This document shows, piece by piece, positions 37,355 to 46,058 of a DNA stretch of 64,000 bases; positions within the stretch are counted from its first letter, which is position 1; each line of letters starts with the position of its first letter. The position numbers and the translations under genes are program-made. Where the stretch lies: NCBI RefSeq assembly GCF_913062725.1, contig NZ_CAJXWY010000005.1, positions 1 through 64,000 of the forward strand, read 5' to 3'. Below the pieces are notes generated by a model. The model had not been told where the DNA came from. It ran no database searches and was given only the letters and a program-made list of their open reading frames with translations. The stretch is from an uncultured Thiohalocapsa sp. (GTDB taxonomy: Bacteria; Pseudomonadota; Gammaproteobacteria; Chromatiales; Chromatiaceae).

Positions 37355-38065
37355 TCAACTTGCCACTGGCTGCGCGGCCGCTTTCCCCACGCGCTCACGC
37401 CGGCCGACCGCCGCCTGTTTGAGCCGGGCAACGCGCTTGTCGATGACGTTCTTGAGCGCAATCAGGAACCCCAGACCGATAAAGGCTCCGGGGGGCAGGA
37501 TGGCCAACAGCGCCCCCTGGAAGTCCGGACCGAGGTCCAGGCCGAAGCCGCGCGCGCCCTCCCCCAGGAGCAGCTCTGCCTGGTGGAACAACGTCCCCTG
37601 GCCCAGGAGCTCGCGCATGCCGCCGAGCACCATCAGCACCAGCGAGAAGCCCATACCCATGGCCAGGCCGTCGACGATGGCCTTGTCCAGCCGGGCCTTG
37701 GAGGCATAGGCCTCGGCGCGGCCGATGATGGCGCAGTTGGTGACGATGAGCGGAATGAAGAGGCCGAGCACCAGATAGAGCTCGTAGAAGGCCGCCTGCA
37801 TGGTGAGTTCGACGGCGGTCACGAAAGACGCGATCACCAGCACGAACACGGGCAGGCGCACTTCCGGGCGTACCAGGTTGCGGATCAGGGAGATGGTGGC
37901 GTTGGAGAGCACCAGCACCGTGGTGGTGGCGAGCCCCATGCCGAGACCATTGGTGGCCGTGGTGGTGGTGGCGAGGAGCGGGCAGAGCCCGAGCATGGCC
38001 ACCAGGGCCTGATTGTTGCTCCACAGACCCTCGCCGACGATGGCGCCGTAGCCCTTCTCCGCCAT
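37355..38065 (-). CDS. rnfE: Rnf complex subunit E
   Basis: RnfE is one of the integral membrane subunits of the Rnf complex, which couples electron flow between ferredoxin and NAD(H) to H+ or Na+ movement. The 236-residue product has about six helices and the family motifs [17 protein letters not shown] near residue 18 and [19 protein letters not shown] near 110, where the conserved cysteine holds the shared iron-sulfur centre. It starts one base inside the rnfG stop (TGATG). It is homologous to nqrD in this window. Confidence 0.95.
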   Translation of the reverse strand: MAEKGYGAIVGEGLWSNNQALVAMLGLCPLLATTTTATNGLGMGLATTTVLVLSNATISLIRNLVRPEVRLPVFVLVIASFVTAVELTMQAAFYELYLVLGLFIPLIVTNCAIIGRAEAYASKARLDKAIVDGLAMGMGFSLVLMVLGGMRELLGQGTLFHQAELLLGEGARGFGLDLGPDFQGALLAILPPGAFIGLGFLIALKNVIDKRVARLKQAAVGRRERVGKAAAQPVAS

Positions 38066-38796
38066 CAGCCCGCCTCCGCCACGGTGGCACCGAGCGGCGA
38101 CGAAGGGTCCGCCGTGGCCGGCTCCTCCATCACCGGTGCCCGCGGCTCCGCCTCATTGGCGGGGCCCATTGCCGGAGCGCTCGCCGGACCGTACAGGGCA
38201 TCGCCCTCGCGCTCGACGAACAGCAGGGTGTTCTTCACCGCATTGACGATGGAGCGCGGCGTAATGGTGGCGCCGGTGAACTGGTCGAACTCGCCACCGT
38301 CGCGCTTGACCTGCCAGGCCTCCAGGGGCGGGTTGGAGAGGGACTTGCCGTTGAACTGCTCGACGATCCAATCGCTTTTCTTCTCGTCGATCTTGTCGCC
38401 GAGGCCGGGGGTCTCGTGGTGCTCGAGCACACGTACGCCGCCGAGGCTGCCGTCGCGGAGCACCGACACCAACAGACGGATGGGCCCGGCATAGCCGTCC
38501 GGCACCACGGGCTGCAGGATCACGGCCACCGGCTCGTCCTCGTCGCGCACCCGGTAGACCTCGGTCTGCGGCGCGCCGAGCAGGTCTGGCTCGCTCACCT
38601 GGATGCGGTCCTGCAGCGGATCATTGGCGACGCGCCCCGCGGGGACGATGGCTTTGAGCTTGGCGAGCATGGCCTCGCGCTCGTTGGCGGCGATGCGCTC
38701 GGCGGTCAGCTCGTGGGTCATGGCCACCAGGCCGACGCCGCCGACGGCGAAGCTGCCGAGGATGGCAGCGGCGATGAGAATGGGTGCTTTGTTCAT
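38065..38796 (-). CDS. rnfG: Rnf complex subunit G (covalent FMN)
   Basis: RnfG is a periplasmic flavoprotein held by one N-terminal helix ([21 protein letters not shown]). Its FMN is attached to a threonine in the motif [11 protein letters not shown], near residue 180. The product has 243 residues from the ATG at 38796; the open frame continues upstream but that sequence belongs to rnfD in another frame. The Ala/Pro-rich C-terminal tail is longer than in E. coli RsxG. It sits between rnfD and rnfE, as in other rnfABCDGE clusters, and is related to nqrC. Confidence 0.94.
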   Translation of the reverse strand: MNKAPILIAAAILGSFAVGGVGLVAMTHELTAERIAANEREAMLAKLKAIVPAGRVANDPLQDRIQVSEPDLLGAPQTEVYRVRDEDEPVAVILQPVVPDGYAGPIRLLVSVLRDGSLGGVRVLEHHETPGLGDKIDEKKSDWIVEQFNGKSLSNPPLEAWQVKRDGGEFDQFTGATITPRSIVNAVKNTLLFVEREGDALYGPASAPAMGPANEAEPRAPVMEEPATADPSSPLGATVAEAG

Positions 38797-38885
38797 GGTA
38801 CGGAACGACTGTCTGCATTCGAGATTGCGCGTCGAGCCGGCGCCGGAACCGAGCCAACCAGCCGGCTTGCCCGGCGCCCGAGCGC

Positions 38886-39950
38886 CTATGCGCCGTGCTT
38901 CTGCCCGAAGACCCGCGGCTGGGTGTAGTGATCGATCATCGGGGCAGCGATGTTCAGCAGCAAGACCGAGAAGGCCACCGCGTCGGGGTAGCCGCCCCAG
39001 GTGCGGATCACGAAGACCAGCACGCCGATGAGGAAACCGTAGACCAACTGTCCGCGCTTGGTGGTGCAAGCGCTCACCGGATCCGTGGCGATGAAGAAGG
39101 CGCCGAGGATGGCGGCGCCCGAGAGCAGATGGAACATGGGTGTGGGATAGCTCTGGGGGTCGAGCAGCCAGAACGCCCCCGCCGCCACCACCAGGCCGGC
39201 CAGGAAAGCCGCGGGGATCTGCCAGGTGATGACCTTGCGCCAGAGCATGTAGAGCCCCCCGAGCAGGAACCAGAAGGCCACCCATTCCCAGCCGCGGCCG
39301 CCGAACAAGCCCCAGAGCGGGCTGGACGCGCGGATTTCGTCGATGGCCATGCCCTGATCGAGCTTGGCGCGCATTTCGTCCAGGGGCGTGGCGGCGCTGA
39401 CGGCATCCCAGGTGTGCTCCGCCGGCAAGGCGCCGGTGAAGATGAGGCGGGCCGAGTCCAGCAAGGACAGGGTCGTGAGATCCTGCGCCGCCAACAGCGC
39501 CGGCACATCCGGCGGCAGCCAGGTGGTGGTGGCCACCGGGTACGAGATCAGCAGGAACACATAGCCCGCCATGGCCGGGTTGAAGGGGTTGTAGCCGATG
39601 CCGCCGTAGAGCTGCTTGACGATGACGATGGCAAACAGGATGCCGAGCAGGGTGAGCCACCAGGGCAGGGTCGGCGGAATGGTGAGTGCGAACAGCAGCG
39701 CCGTCACCACGGCGCTGTAATCGGCGATGGCGGGCAGCGCCGGGCGCCCGCGGAGCTTCAACACCAGGGCCTCGGCGACCACCGCAAAGACCACGGCGAG
39801 GGCCATGTTGATGAGCACCCCCCAGCCGAAGAACCACACCAGAGCCAGTGTGCCCGGCACCAGCGCCAGGCAGACCTGGCGCATCACCCAGTCGACGCTG
39901 TTGACCCGCGCCGCGTGGGGGGATGAGACGAAGCCCGCGCGCGCCTGCAT
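38886..39950 (-). CDS. rnfD: Rnf complex subunit D (covalent FMN)
   Basis: RnfD is the large membrane subunit carrying a covalently bound FMN, and is related to NqrB. The 354-residue product has about nine or ten helices. The flavin-attachment region is GAFFIATDPVSACTTKRGQ, with the acceptor threonine in the final part. A large loop (about residues 180-225) is soluble. The ATG at 39950 shares its first base with the rnfC stop (TGATG). The 89-base gap to rnfG holds no gene. Confidence 0.94.
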   Translation of the reverse strand: MQARAGFVSSPHAARVNSVDWVMRQVCLALVPGTLALVWFFGWGVLINMALAVVFAVVAEALVLKLRGRPALPAIADYSAVVTALLFALTIPPTLPWWLTLLGILFAIVIVKQLYGGIGYNPFNPAMAGYVFLLISYPVATTTWLPPDVPALLAAQDLTTLSLLDSARLIFTGALPAEHTWDAVSAATPLDEMRAKLDQGMAIDEIRASSPLWGLFGGRGWEWVAFWFLLGGLYMLWRKVITWQIPAAFLAGLVVAAGAFWLLDPQSYPTPMFHLLSGAAILGAFFIATDPVSACTTKRGQLVYGFLIGVLVFVIRTWGGYPDAVAFSVLLLNIAAPMIDHYTQPRVFGQKHGA

Positions 39951-41731
39951 CAGCCGTGTCCGGCCGCTGTGCCCGGCCGCTCCCGCTCGACTGGTGGCTC
40001 GGGGGTGTGCTGCGGCGTCGCAGCCGGCGGTTTGCCGTCGGTTGCCGACACCTTGGGTGCACCGGCGTTCGCGGTGGCGACGCGCCGCTGGGCTGCCGGG
40101 CGCTCGGGCACCGCCTGTTGGGGCGTGTCCTGCGCAGCGGCACCCGGCGCAGCACCCGCTTGAGCGACGCGTTTCTTCGCGGCGGCCCGCTCCCGCGCCG
40201 CCTCGATGGCGGCTTGCTTGGCGTCGTCCCGGCCGCCCTTGGGCGCCACCGCCTCCTGCTTCTTGCGCATCCTGGCCTTGCGCTCGCGCTCCTGGCGCTC
40301 CAGCCGGGCCTCTTTGGCCGCATGGCGCTCGCGGGCATGCTCGGCGGCGCGTTTCTCGCGCTCGCGCGCCCAGCTTTCCGTCTTGGCGTAGCGGTAGTAC
40401 TGCACCAAGGGGATGTGCGAAGGGCAGACGACGGCGCAGCAGCCGCACTCGATACAGTCGAACAGGTTGTAATCCTGCACCTTGTCCAGATCCTTGGCGC
40501 GCGCGTGCCAGTAGAGCTGCTGCGGCAGCAGATTCGCCGGACACACCTCCGCACAGCGCCCGCAGCGGATGCAGGGCTGGGGCGCGCCCGGGTCCGGACT
40601 CTCGGCCTTCGTCAGCGCCAGGATGCAATTGGCGGCCTTGGTGATGGGCACGGCGTCGGAATCGATGCGAAAGCCCATCATGGGCCCGCCGATCACCAGC
40701 TTTTCGGGCTCGACCGTGTAGCCGCCGCTGGCGGCCACCAGGTCTGCGGCGGGCGTGCCGATGCGCACGCGATAGTTCTGCGGCTTGCCGACGGCGCGTC
40801 CGGTGACCGTCACATAGCGCTCGATGAGCGGGCGCCCGCGCAATACCGCATCGGCCACGGCACAGGCGGTGCCCACGTTCTGGCAGACGATGCCGATCTG
40901 CGCCGGAATGCCGTGGCTCGGCACCTCTTTGCCGGTGAGGATCTTGATGAGCTGCTTCTCGCCGCCGCTCGGATAGAGGGTGGGGATCTCCCTGACCTTG
41001 ATACGCCCGGCGACCGCGTCCTGCGCGTTCGCCCGCTGGGCCGCTCGCCGCATGGCGGCGAGCGCCTCGGGCTTGTTGTCCTCGATACCCACCAGGCAGC
41101 GCTGAGTGCCCAGGATGTGCAGCATCACCCGAATGCCATCGACGATGTCCGCCGCGCGCTCGCGCATCAGCAGGTCATCGCAGGTGATGTAGGGCTCGCA
41201 CTCGGCGCCGTTGATGACCAGCGTATGGATGGGCTGGTCCGGGCCCGGATTGAGCTTGACGCTGGAGGGAAACGAGGCACCACCCATGCCGACGATGCCG
41301 CTTTGGCGAATGCGCTCGCGCAGCTCGGCGGGATCGTGCTGCTCGAAATCCGGCAGCGGCGCCGGCAGCTCGCCCCAGGCATCCGCGCCGTCGGTGGCGA
41401 TGACCACACAGGGGGCGGCGAGCCCGGACGGATGGGGGACTTGCCGCGGCTCCAGCGCCACCACGGTGCCGGAGCTCGGCGCGTGCACCGGCGCGCTGAC
41501 ATAGCCCCGGGGATTGGCCAGCACCTGCCCCTTCTTGACGCGGTCGCCGACGCTCACGCAGGGCGCCGAGGGAGCGCCGATGTGCTGCTGCAGCGCCACC
41601 ACGAGCTGGGTGGGCAGCGGTGCGGCGACGCTGGCGCCGGCGTTGGACAAGGCCTTCTCGTCCGGCAGATGAATGCCACCATGGAAATGCCAAAGGCGCT
41701 CGCGGTGGGGGTTGAGTACGGAAAACAGCAT
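39950..41731 (-). CDS. rnfC: Rnf complex subunit C (NADH- and FMN-binding, 2x4Fe-4S)
   Basis: RnfC is the peripheral subunit that exchanges electrons with NADH through FMN and two 4Fe-4S clusters. The 593-residue product starts HFHGGIHLPDEKALS, has glycine-rich nucleotide sites (GMGGASFPSSVKL and NGAECEPYITCDD), and two ferredoxin motifs, CIRCGRCAEVCP and CIECGCCAVVCP, near residues 370-425. A long Ala/Lys/Arg/Glu-rich tail (from about 430) is typical of gammaproteobacterial RnfC and probably helical. It starts after a 176-base gap behind rnfB. Confidence 0.96.
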   Translation of the reverse strand: MLFSVLNPHRERLWHFHGGIHLPDEKALSNAGASVAAPLPTQLVVALQQHIGAPSAPCVSVGDRVKKGQVLANPRGYVSAPVHAPSSGTVVALEPRQVPHPSGLAAPCVVIATDGADAWGELPAPLPDFEQHDPAELRERIRQSGIVGMGGASFPSSVKLNPGPDQPIHTLVINGAECEPYITCDDLLMRERAADIVDGIRVMLHILGTQRCLVGIEDNKPEALAAMRRAAQRANAQDAVAGRIKVREIPTLYPSGGEKQLIKILTGKEVPSHGIPAQIGIVCQNVGTACAVADAVLRGRPLIERYVTVTGRAVGKPQNYRVRIGTPAADLVAASGGYTVEPEKLVIGGPMMGFRIDSDAVPITKAANCILALTKAESPDPGAPQPCIRCGRCAEVCPANLLPQQLYWHARAKDLDKVQDYNLFDCIECGCCAVVCPSHIPLVQYYRYAKTESWAREREKRAAEHARERHAAKEARLERQERERKARMRKKQEAVAPKGGRDDAKQAAIEAARERAAAKKRVAQAGAAPGAAAQDTPQQAVPERPAAQRRVATANAGAPKVSATDGKPPAATPQHTPEPPVERERPGTAAGHG

Positions 41732-41907
41732 GGCTCAGGCTCTCGTCACGGCGCGTGATGGTGCGGCGTGCGGCGATAATCACTGCAGGGCACGGGCTGG
41801 CGGCATCCCCGGCGGTGCCGGCCGGTGCGGTCTGCGGCGCCGTGCGCATCCAGACTGCATCGGGGCGATGCCCGGGTCTCCCGCCTGGGGTCCGGTTCGT
41901 GCCACAT

Positions 41908-42504
41908 TCAGGCCGCTTCGCGGCGCTCGACGGTGTCGGCATTCGCCGCGCTGGCGGGTCGGCGGGAGGCAACGCGCGGCACCATCGGATACGGCCACTT
42001 CCAGTTGGCGATGGTCTGTGGGATGGGCTGCATGTGGATACAGTCCACCGGGCAGGGCTCCAAGCACAGTTCGCAACCGGTGCACTCGGCGGCCAGCACG
42101 CCGTGTAGTTGCTTGGCGGCGCCGACGATGGCGTCCACCGGACACACTTGCAGGCATTTGGTACAACCGATGCATTCCTGCTCGTCGATGACGGCGACGG
42201 CCTTGGGCTTTTCCACCGCTTCGCCCACCTCCACCGGCTCACGGCCGAGCAGGTCGGCGATGGCGAGCATGGTGCTCTCACCGCCGGGGGCGCATTGGTT
42301 GATTTCAGCCTCGCCCGCGGCGACGGCCTCGGCGTAGGGCCGGCAGCCGGGGTAGCCGCATTGGCCGCACTGACTTTGCGGCAGCAGCGCGTCCACTTGG
42401 TCTGCGATGGGATCGCCCTCGATATGGAAACGGATCGCCGAGTAGCCCAGCAGCAGCCCGAAAGCCGCGGCGAGCAGCGCAATGGCGGCGACGGCAGTCA
42501 GCAT
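41908..42504 (-). CDS. rnfB: Rnf complex subunit B (ferredoxin-like)
   Basis: RnfB passes electrons between soluble ferredoxin and the membrane part. One N-terminal helix ([20 protein letters not shown]) is followed by a CX2CX4C cluster motif (CGQCGYPGC) near residue 46 and two 4Fe-4S ferredoxin motifs ([12 protein letters not shown] and [12 protein letters not shown]) near 110 and 140. The product has 198 residues, with a short variable tail. It sits 111 bases after rnfA. Confidence 0.95.
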   Translation of the reverse strand: MLTAVAAIALLAAAFGLLLGYSAIRFHIEGDPIADQVDALLPQSQCGQCGYPGCRPYAEAVAAGEAEINQCAPGGESTMLAIADLLGREPVEVGEAVEKPKAVAVIDEQECIGCTKCLQVCPVDAIVGAAKQLHGVLAAECTGCELCLEPCPVDCIHMQPIPQTIANWKWPYPMVPRVASRRPASAANADTVERREAA

Positions 42505-42615
42505 GACCGAATCTCCGATGTTAGCAATGCGCCGCCGATGCCCGGGCGGCGGACGCGAATGTTGCGTGCGTTGCGTTGGATGCCAGCGGGCGCTACCTGT
42601 CTCGAGTGCCGACGC

Positions 42616-43197
42616 TCACACCGACACCAGTCCGGCGAAGCCCATGAACGCCAACGACATGAGGCCGGCCGTCACCATCGCGATGGCGCTGCCCTGAAAG
42701 GCCTCCGGCACATCGGCGACGGCGACGCGCTCGCGCATGGCCGCGAACAGCACCAGCACGAGCGAGAAGCCGATCGCCGCCCCGAAGCCGTAGAGCGCCG
42801 ACTCCAGAAAGCCCCGCTGCTCCTGCAGGTTCAACAGCGCCACGCCGAGCACGGCACAGTTGGTGGTGATGAGCGGCAGAAAAATGCCGAGCACCTGATA
42901 CAGCACCGGGCTGGTCTTGTGCATGACGGTCTCGGTGAACTGCACCACCACCGCGATCACCAGGATGAACGCGATGATGCGCAGATACTCGATGCCGAGG
43001 GGCACCAGCAGGAATTCGTTCACGAGCCAGGAGGTCACCGCCGACAAAGTCAGCACGAAGGTGGTGGCGAGCCCCATGCCGATGGCCGTTTCCAGCTTCT
43101 TGGAGACGCCCATGAACGGGCACAGGCCCAGAAACTTCACGAGCACGAAGTTGTTCACCAACACGGTGCCGACGAGGATCAGCGCGTATTCGGTCAT
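42616..43197 (-). CDS. rnfA: Rnf complex subunit A
   Basis: RnfA is an integral membrane subunit, 193 residues with six helices, homologous to RnfE, NqrD and NqrE. It has [18 protein letters not shown] near residue 14 and [19 protein letters not shown] near 100; the two cysteines hold the iron-sulfur centre inside the membrane. It is the first gene of rnfABCDGE. No sigma-54 promoter was found upstream, so nitrogen control, if any, is not shown by sequence. Confidence 0.95.
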   Translation of the reverse strand: MTEYALILVGTVLVNNFVLVKFLGLCPFMGVSKKLETAIGMGLATTFVLTLSAVTSWLVNEFLLVPLGIEYLRIIAFILVIAVVVQFTETVMHKTSPVLYQVLGIFLPLITTNCAVLGVALLNLQEQRGFLESALYGFGAAIGFSLVLVLFAAMRERVAVADVPEAFQGSAIAMVTAGLMSLAFMGFAGLVSV

Positions 43198-43585
43198 GGG
43201 TGATCGTGACCTTCGTACGACAGGGGCGACGGACCCGGGGCGAGCGTTGATGGACCCCGGCCTTTATCCTTGATCTTATCAGGGTTAATACCCGATCTCT
43301 GCATCATAATGGCATTTGTGCGGTGCAACAACCCGGTGGTGGCAGATGCCGCACTGTCCGCGGCGGTGCTTGACGCCAACCATGCATGACTTTAGCAGTG
43401 ACCCATGGATGAGGCGTTGACCGTCATCACTCAGGGTCGCTTATCCTTAGTATTTTACTCGGACAAAGCAGCGGCTGCACCATACGCCGTGGCGCTTGCG
43501 CCGGCGGTCGCCGGGCGTCACTCTTTGCAGCGAGACGATGCGCTGCCCTGCACCGGCAGGTGCCAGCCCCTGAGCGGACGACCCC
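43198..43585. other. Divergent intergenic region between rnfA and thiM
   Basis: A spacer of 388 bases. Its left part (43263-43312) is A/T-rich for this genome and holds a TTGAT-CTT-ATCAG half-palindrome (43270-43282) and CATAAT (43305-43310), so promoters are likely here. A possible thiM promoter is TTGACC (43417-43422) with TATCCT (43442-43447) at 19-base spacing. I looked for a TPP riboswitch and did not see the conserved core. Confidence 0.4.
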
Positions 43586-44515
43586 ATGCAGACAGAAGCC
43601 AAGCCCCCAACCGTCCCGTTGGCGCCGCCCGGCGATGCGCTGCGCCGGCTGCGCAGCGCGGTTCCGCTGGTGCAAAACATCACGAATTACGTTGCCATGA
43701 ATCCCGCGGCCAATATCCTGCTGGCGGTGGGAGCATCACCGGCGATGGTGCACGCTGCCGAAGAGTCAGGCGAATTCGCGGCGCTGGCGGATGCCCTGAC
43801 GGTCAACATCGGCACCCTCTCACCGCTTTGGCTGGAGGGCATGCTGGCGGCGGCCACGGCCGCTCGCAGCCACCACACGCCCTGGGTGCTGGACCCGGTG
43901 GCTGTCGGCGCCACCACGCTGCGCCGCGGCGCGGCGAGACAGTTGCTCGCGCTGGCGCCGACACTGATACGCGGCAACGCATCGGAGATCATGGCCCTGA
44001 GCGCGTTGACAGCCGATGCGGCCGACGGCCACGGCGAGCACGACGGCGGGCGCGGCGTCGATGCGACGGATGCCGTCGTCGTCGCGGAGCAGGCCGCGGT
44101 GGCCTTGGCGTGCCGCCAGGGCTGTGTCGTCGCCGTCACCGGCGAGATCGACTTCGTCACCGACGGCCGGCGTGCGGCGCACGTCGCCAACGGCCATGTG
44201 CTGATGCCCCAGGTCACCGCCCTCGGCTGCGCCCTCACCGGCGTTTGCGGTGCCTTCCTCGCCGGCGGCGAGGACCCCTTTGAGGTCACCGTCGCCGCCC
44301 TCGCCTACTACGGACTCGCGGGCGAGCACGCCGCCCGCGGCGCCGATGGACCGGGCAGCTTTCTGCTTTGCTTCATCGACGCCCTCGCCGCCCTCAGCGC
44401 CGACACGGTCAACGCGGACGCGCGCATCGCCCCCGCCCCCCTGCCCGTGGCGCCATCCGACACGCCCCAGGCGGGCGTCGGCGCGGAGCTCGTCCTCCGG
44501 GGGCCTGTCCGATGA
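43586..44515 (+). CDS. thiM: Hydroxyethylthiazole kinase ThiM
   Basis: ThiM phosphorylates hydroxyethylthiazole, salvaging the thiazole half of thiamine. The 309-residue product has the family segments PLVQNITNYVAMNPAANILLA near residue 32, PWVLDPVAVGAT near 95 and VTGEIDFVTDG near 190. The Gly/Cys-rich active site GCALTGVCGAFLAG is near 215. A Gly/Asp/His-rich insert (about 152-168) is unusual. Its stop overlaps the ATG of the thiE-thiD fusion (ATGA). Confidence 0.93.
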   Translation: MQTEAKPPTVPLAPPGDALRRLRSAVPLVQNITNYVAMNPAANILLAVGASPAMVHAAEESGEFAALADALTVNIGTLSPLWLEGMLAAATAARSHHTPWVLDPVAVGATTLRRGAARQLLALAPTLIRGNASEIMALSALTADAADGHGEHDGGRGVDATDAVVVAEQAAVALACRQGCVVAVTGEIDFVTDGRRAAHVANGHVLMPQVTALGCALTGVCGAFLAGGEDPFEVTVAALAYYGLAGEHAARGADGPGSFLLCFIDALAALSADTVNADARIAPAPLPVAPSDTPQAGVGAELVLRGPVR

Positions 44516-45999
44516 GGCGCACCCTGGACCTGTCGGTGTATCTGGTGACCGACCCCGGACTGTGCGTACAGTACGGCCTGGTGGACACCGTACGCGCCGC
44601 GGTGGCCGGCGGTGCCAGCGTCGTCCAGCTGCGGGACAAGGAGGCCCCGGACGAGGATCTCATCGAACAGGGCCGTGCCCTCAAGGCCGCCCTGGCCGGC
44701 ACCGGCGTGCCGCTCATCGTCAATGATCGCCTGCGCGTGGCCGCCGCCATCGGCGCCGACGGCGTGCATGTGGGTCAGGCGGACGCCAGCATCGATGCCG
44801 TCCGGGCGCTGCTCGGGCCGACGGCCATCGTCGGCCTGTCCATCCAGACCATCGCGCAGGCGCGGGCCCTCGCCCACCTGCCCATCGACTACGTCGGCAT
44901 CGGCCCCGTCTTCGCCACCGCCACCAAGACCGACCATGCCGCGCCCCTCGGCTGTGACGGACTCGCCGCGGTGCGGGCCGCCACCGACCTGCCGGCCGTC
45001 GCCATCGGCGGACTGCAACCCAACCATGCGGCGTGCGTGCTGAACGCGGGCTGCGACGGCCTGGCGGTGGTGTCCGCAGTCTGCGGCCAGCCCGACCCCG
45101 AGGCCGCCACGGCGGCACTCACCGCCGCCATCCGCCGCCATCCGCCGCCATCGGGATCAGGATCGGGCCCCGGCATGAGCACCAGCCGCATCAAAAACGT
45201 GCTGAGCATCGCCGGCTCCGATCCAAGCGGCGGCGCCGGCATTCAGGCCGACCTGAAGGCCATCTCCGCCCAGGGTTGCTATGCCATGGCCGCCGTCACC
45301 GCGCTGACGGCCCAGAACACCCAGGGCGTCACAGGTGTCAGGCTCGTGGAGCCGGACTTCGTCGCCGCCCAGATCGATGCGATCTTCGCCGACATCCGTG
45401 TGGATGCGGTGAAGATCGGCATGCTCGGCAGTGCCGAAATCGTCGCCGCCGTCGCCGACGCCCTCGCCCGCCATCGGCCGCCGCATCTGGTGCTGGACCC
45501 GGTCATGGTCGCCAAGGGCGGTGATCGGTTGTTGGCCGACGCCGCCGTGGCGATGCTCAAGGCGCGGCTGCTGCCCCTGGCGACGGTGCTGACCCCCAAT
45601 CTGCCGGAGGCCGCCGCGCTGCTGGGCCAACCGGAGCCCGAGACCCGCGACGCCATGCGCCGCATGGCAACGGCCCTGCGCGCCCTCGGCCCGGCCGACG
45701 GCGGCGGTGCGGTACTGCTGAAGGGCGGCCATCTGCCGGCGGCGGAGAGCCCGGACCTGCTCGCCACCGCCGACGGCGCGCACTGGCTCGAGACCCCGCG
45801 CACGCCCACCAAGAACACCCACGGCACCGGCTGCACCCTGTCCTCGGCCCTCGCCGCCCAGCTGGCGATCACCGGCGACCTGCGCCGCGCCACCGCACAG
45901 GCCAAGCGCTACATCGCCGGCGCCATCGCCGCGGCCGACACCCTGAGCGTCGGCCACGGCCACGGACCCACGCATCACTTCCACGCCCTCTGGCGCTGA
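44512..45999 (+). CDS. thiED: Fused thiamine-phosphate synthase / HMP(-P) kinase (ThiE-ThiD)
   Basis: A two-domain thiamine enzyme of 495 residues. Residues 1 to about 205 are ThiE (VVQLRDKEAPDEDL near 36, GADGVHVGQADAS near 80), which joins the pyrimidine and thiazole halves. Residues from about 226 are ThiD (IAGSDPSGGAGIQAD near 233, HGTGCTLSSALAAQ near 440), which makes the pyrophosphorylated pyrimidine. The linker HPPPSGSGSGPG is encoded by short repeats. The frame is continuous, but an internal ATG at 45175 could start a separate ThiD. With thiM, the operon makes thiamine phosphate from salvaged parts. Confidence 0.92.
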   Translation: MRRTLDLSVYLVTDPGLCVQYGLVDTVRAAVAGGASVVQLRDKEAPDEDLIEQGRALKAALAGTGVPLIVNDRLRVAAAIGADGVHVGQADASIDAVRALLGPTAIVGLSIQTIAQARALAHLPIDYVGIGPVFATATKTDHAAPLGCDGLAAVRAATDLPAVAIGGLQPNHAACVLNAGCDGLAVVSAVCGQPDPEAATAALTAAIRRHPPPSGSGSGPGMSTSRIKNVLSIAGSDPSGGAGIQADLKAISAQGCYAMAAVTALTAQNTQGVTGVRLVEPDFVAAQIDAIFADIRVDAVKIGMLGSAEIVAAVADALARHRPPHLVLDPVMVAKGGDRLLADAAVAMLKARLLPLATVLTPNLPEAAALLGQPEPETRDAMRRMATALRALGPADGGGAVLLKGGHLPAAESPDLLATADGAHWLETPRTPTKNTHGTGCTLSSALAAQLAITGDLRRATAQAKRYIAGAIAAADTLSVGHGHGPTHHFHALWR

Positions 46000-46058
46000 G
46001 CCCGCTTACTACGGCAACCCCGCCGGGAGCAGCGGCGCCTTTGATCAGGCGACGGCGA

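Noticed and set aside
38065-40554. An 829-codon minus-strand frame that merges rnfG with sequence from rnfD and rnfC
   Set aside because: Only the last 243 codons are rnfG; the rest is the wrong frame of rnfD and rnfC.
43270-43282. FNR site between rnfA and thiM
   Set aside because: TTGAT and ATCAG are separated by three bases instead of four, and the second half is imperfect.
43400-43585. TPP riboswitch upstream of thiM
   Set aside because: The conserved CUGAGA and ACCUGAUCUGGAUAAUGCCAGCG-type cores are not present on either strand.
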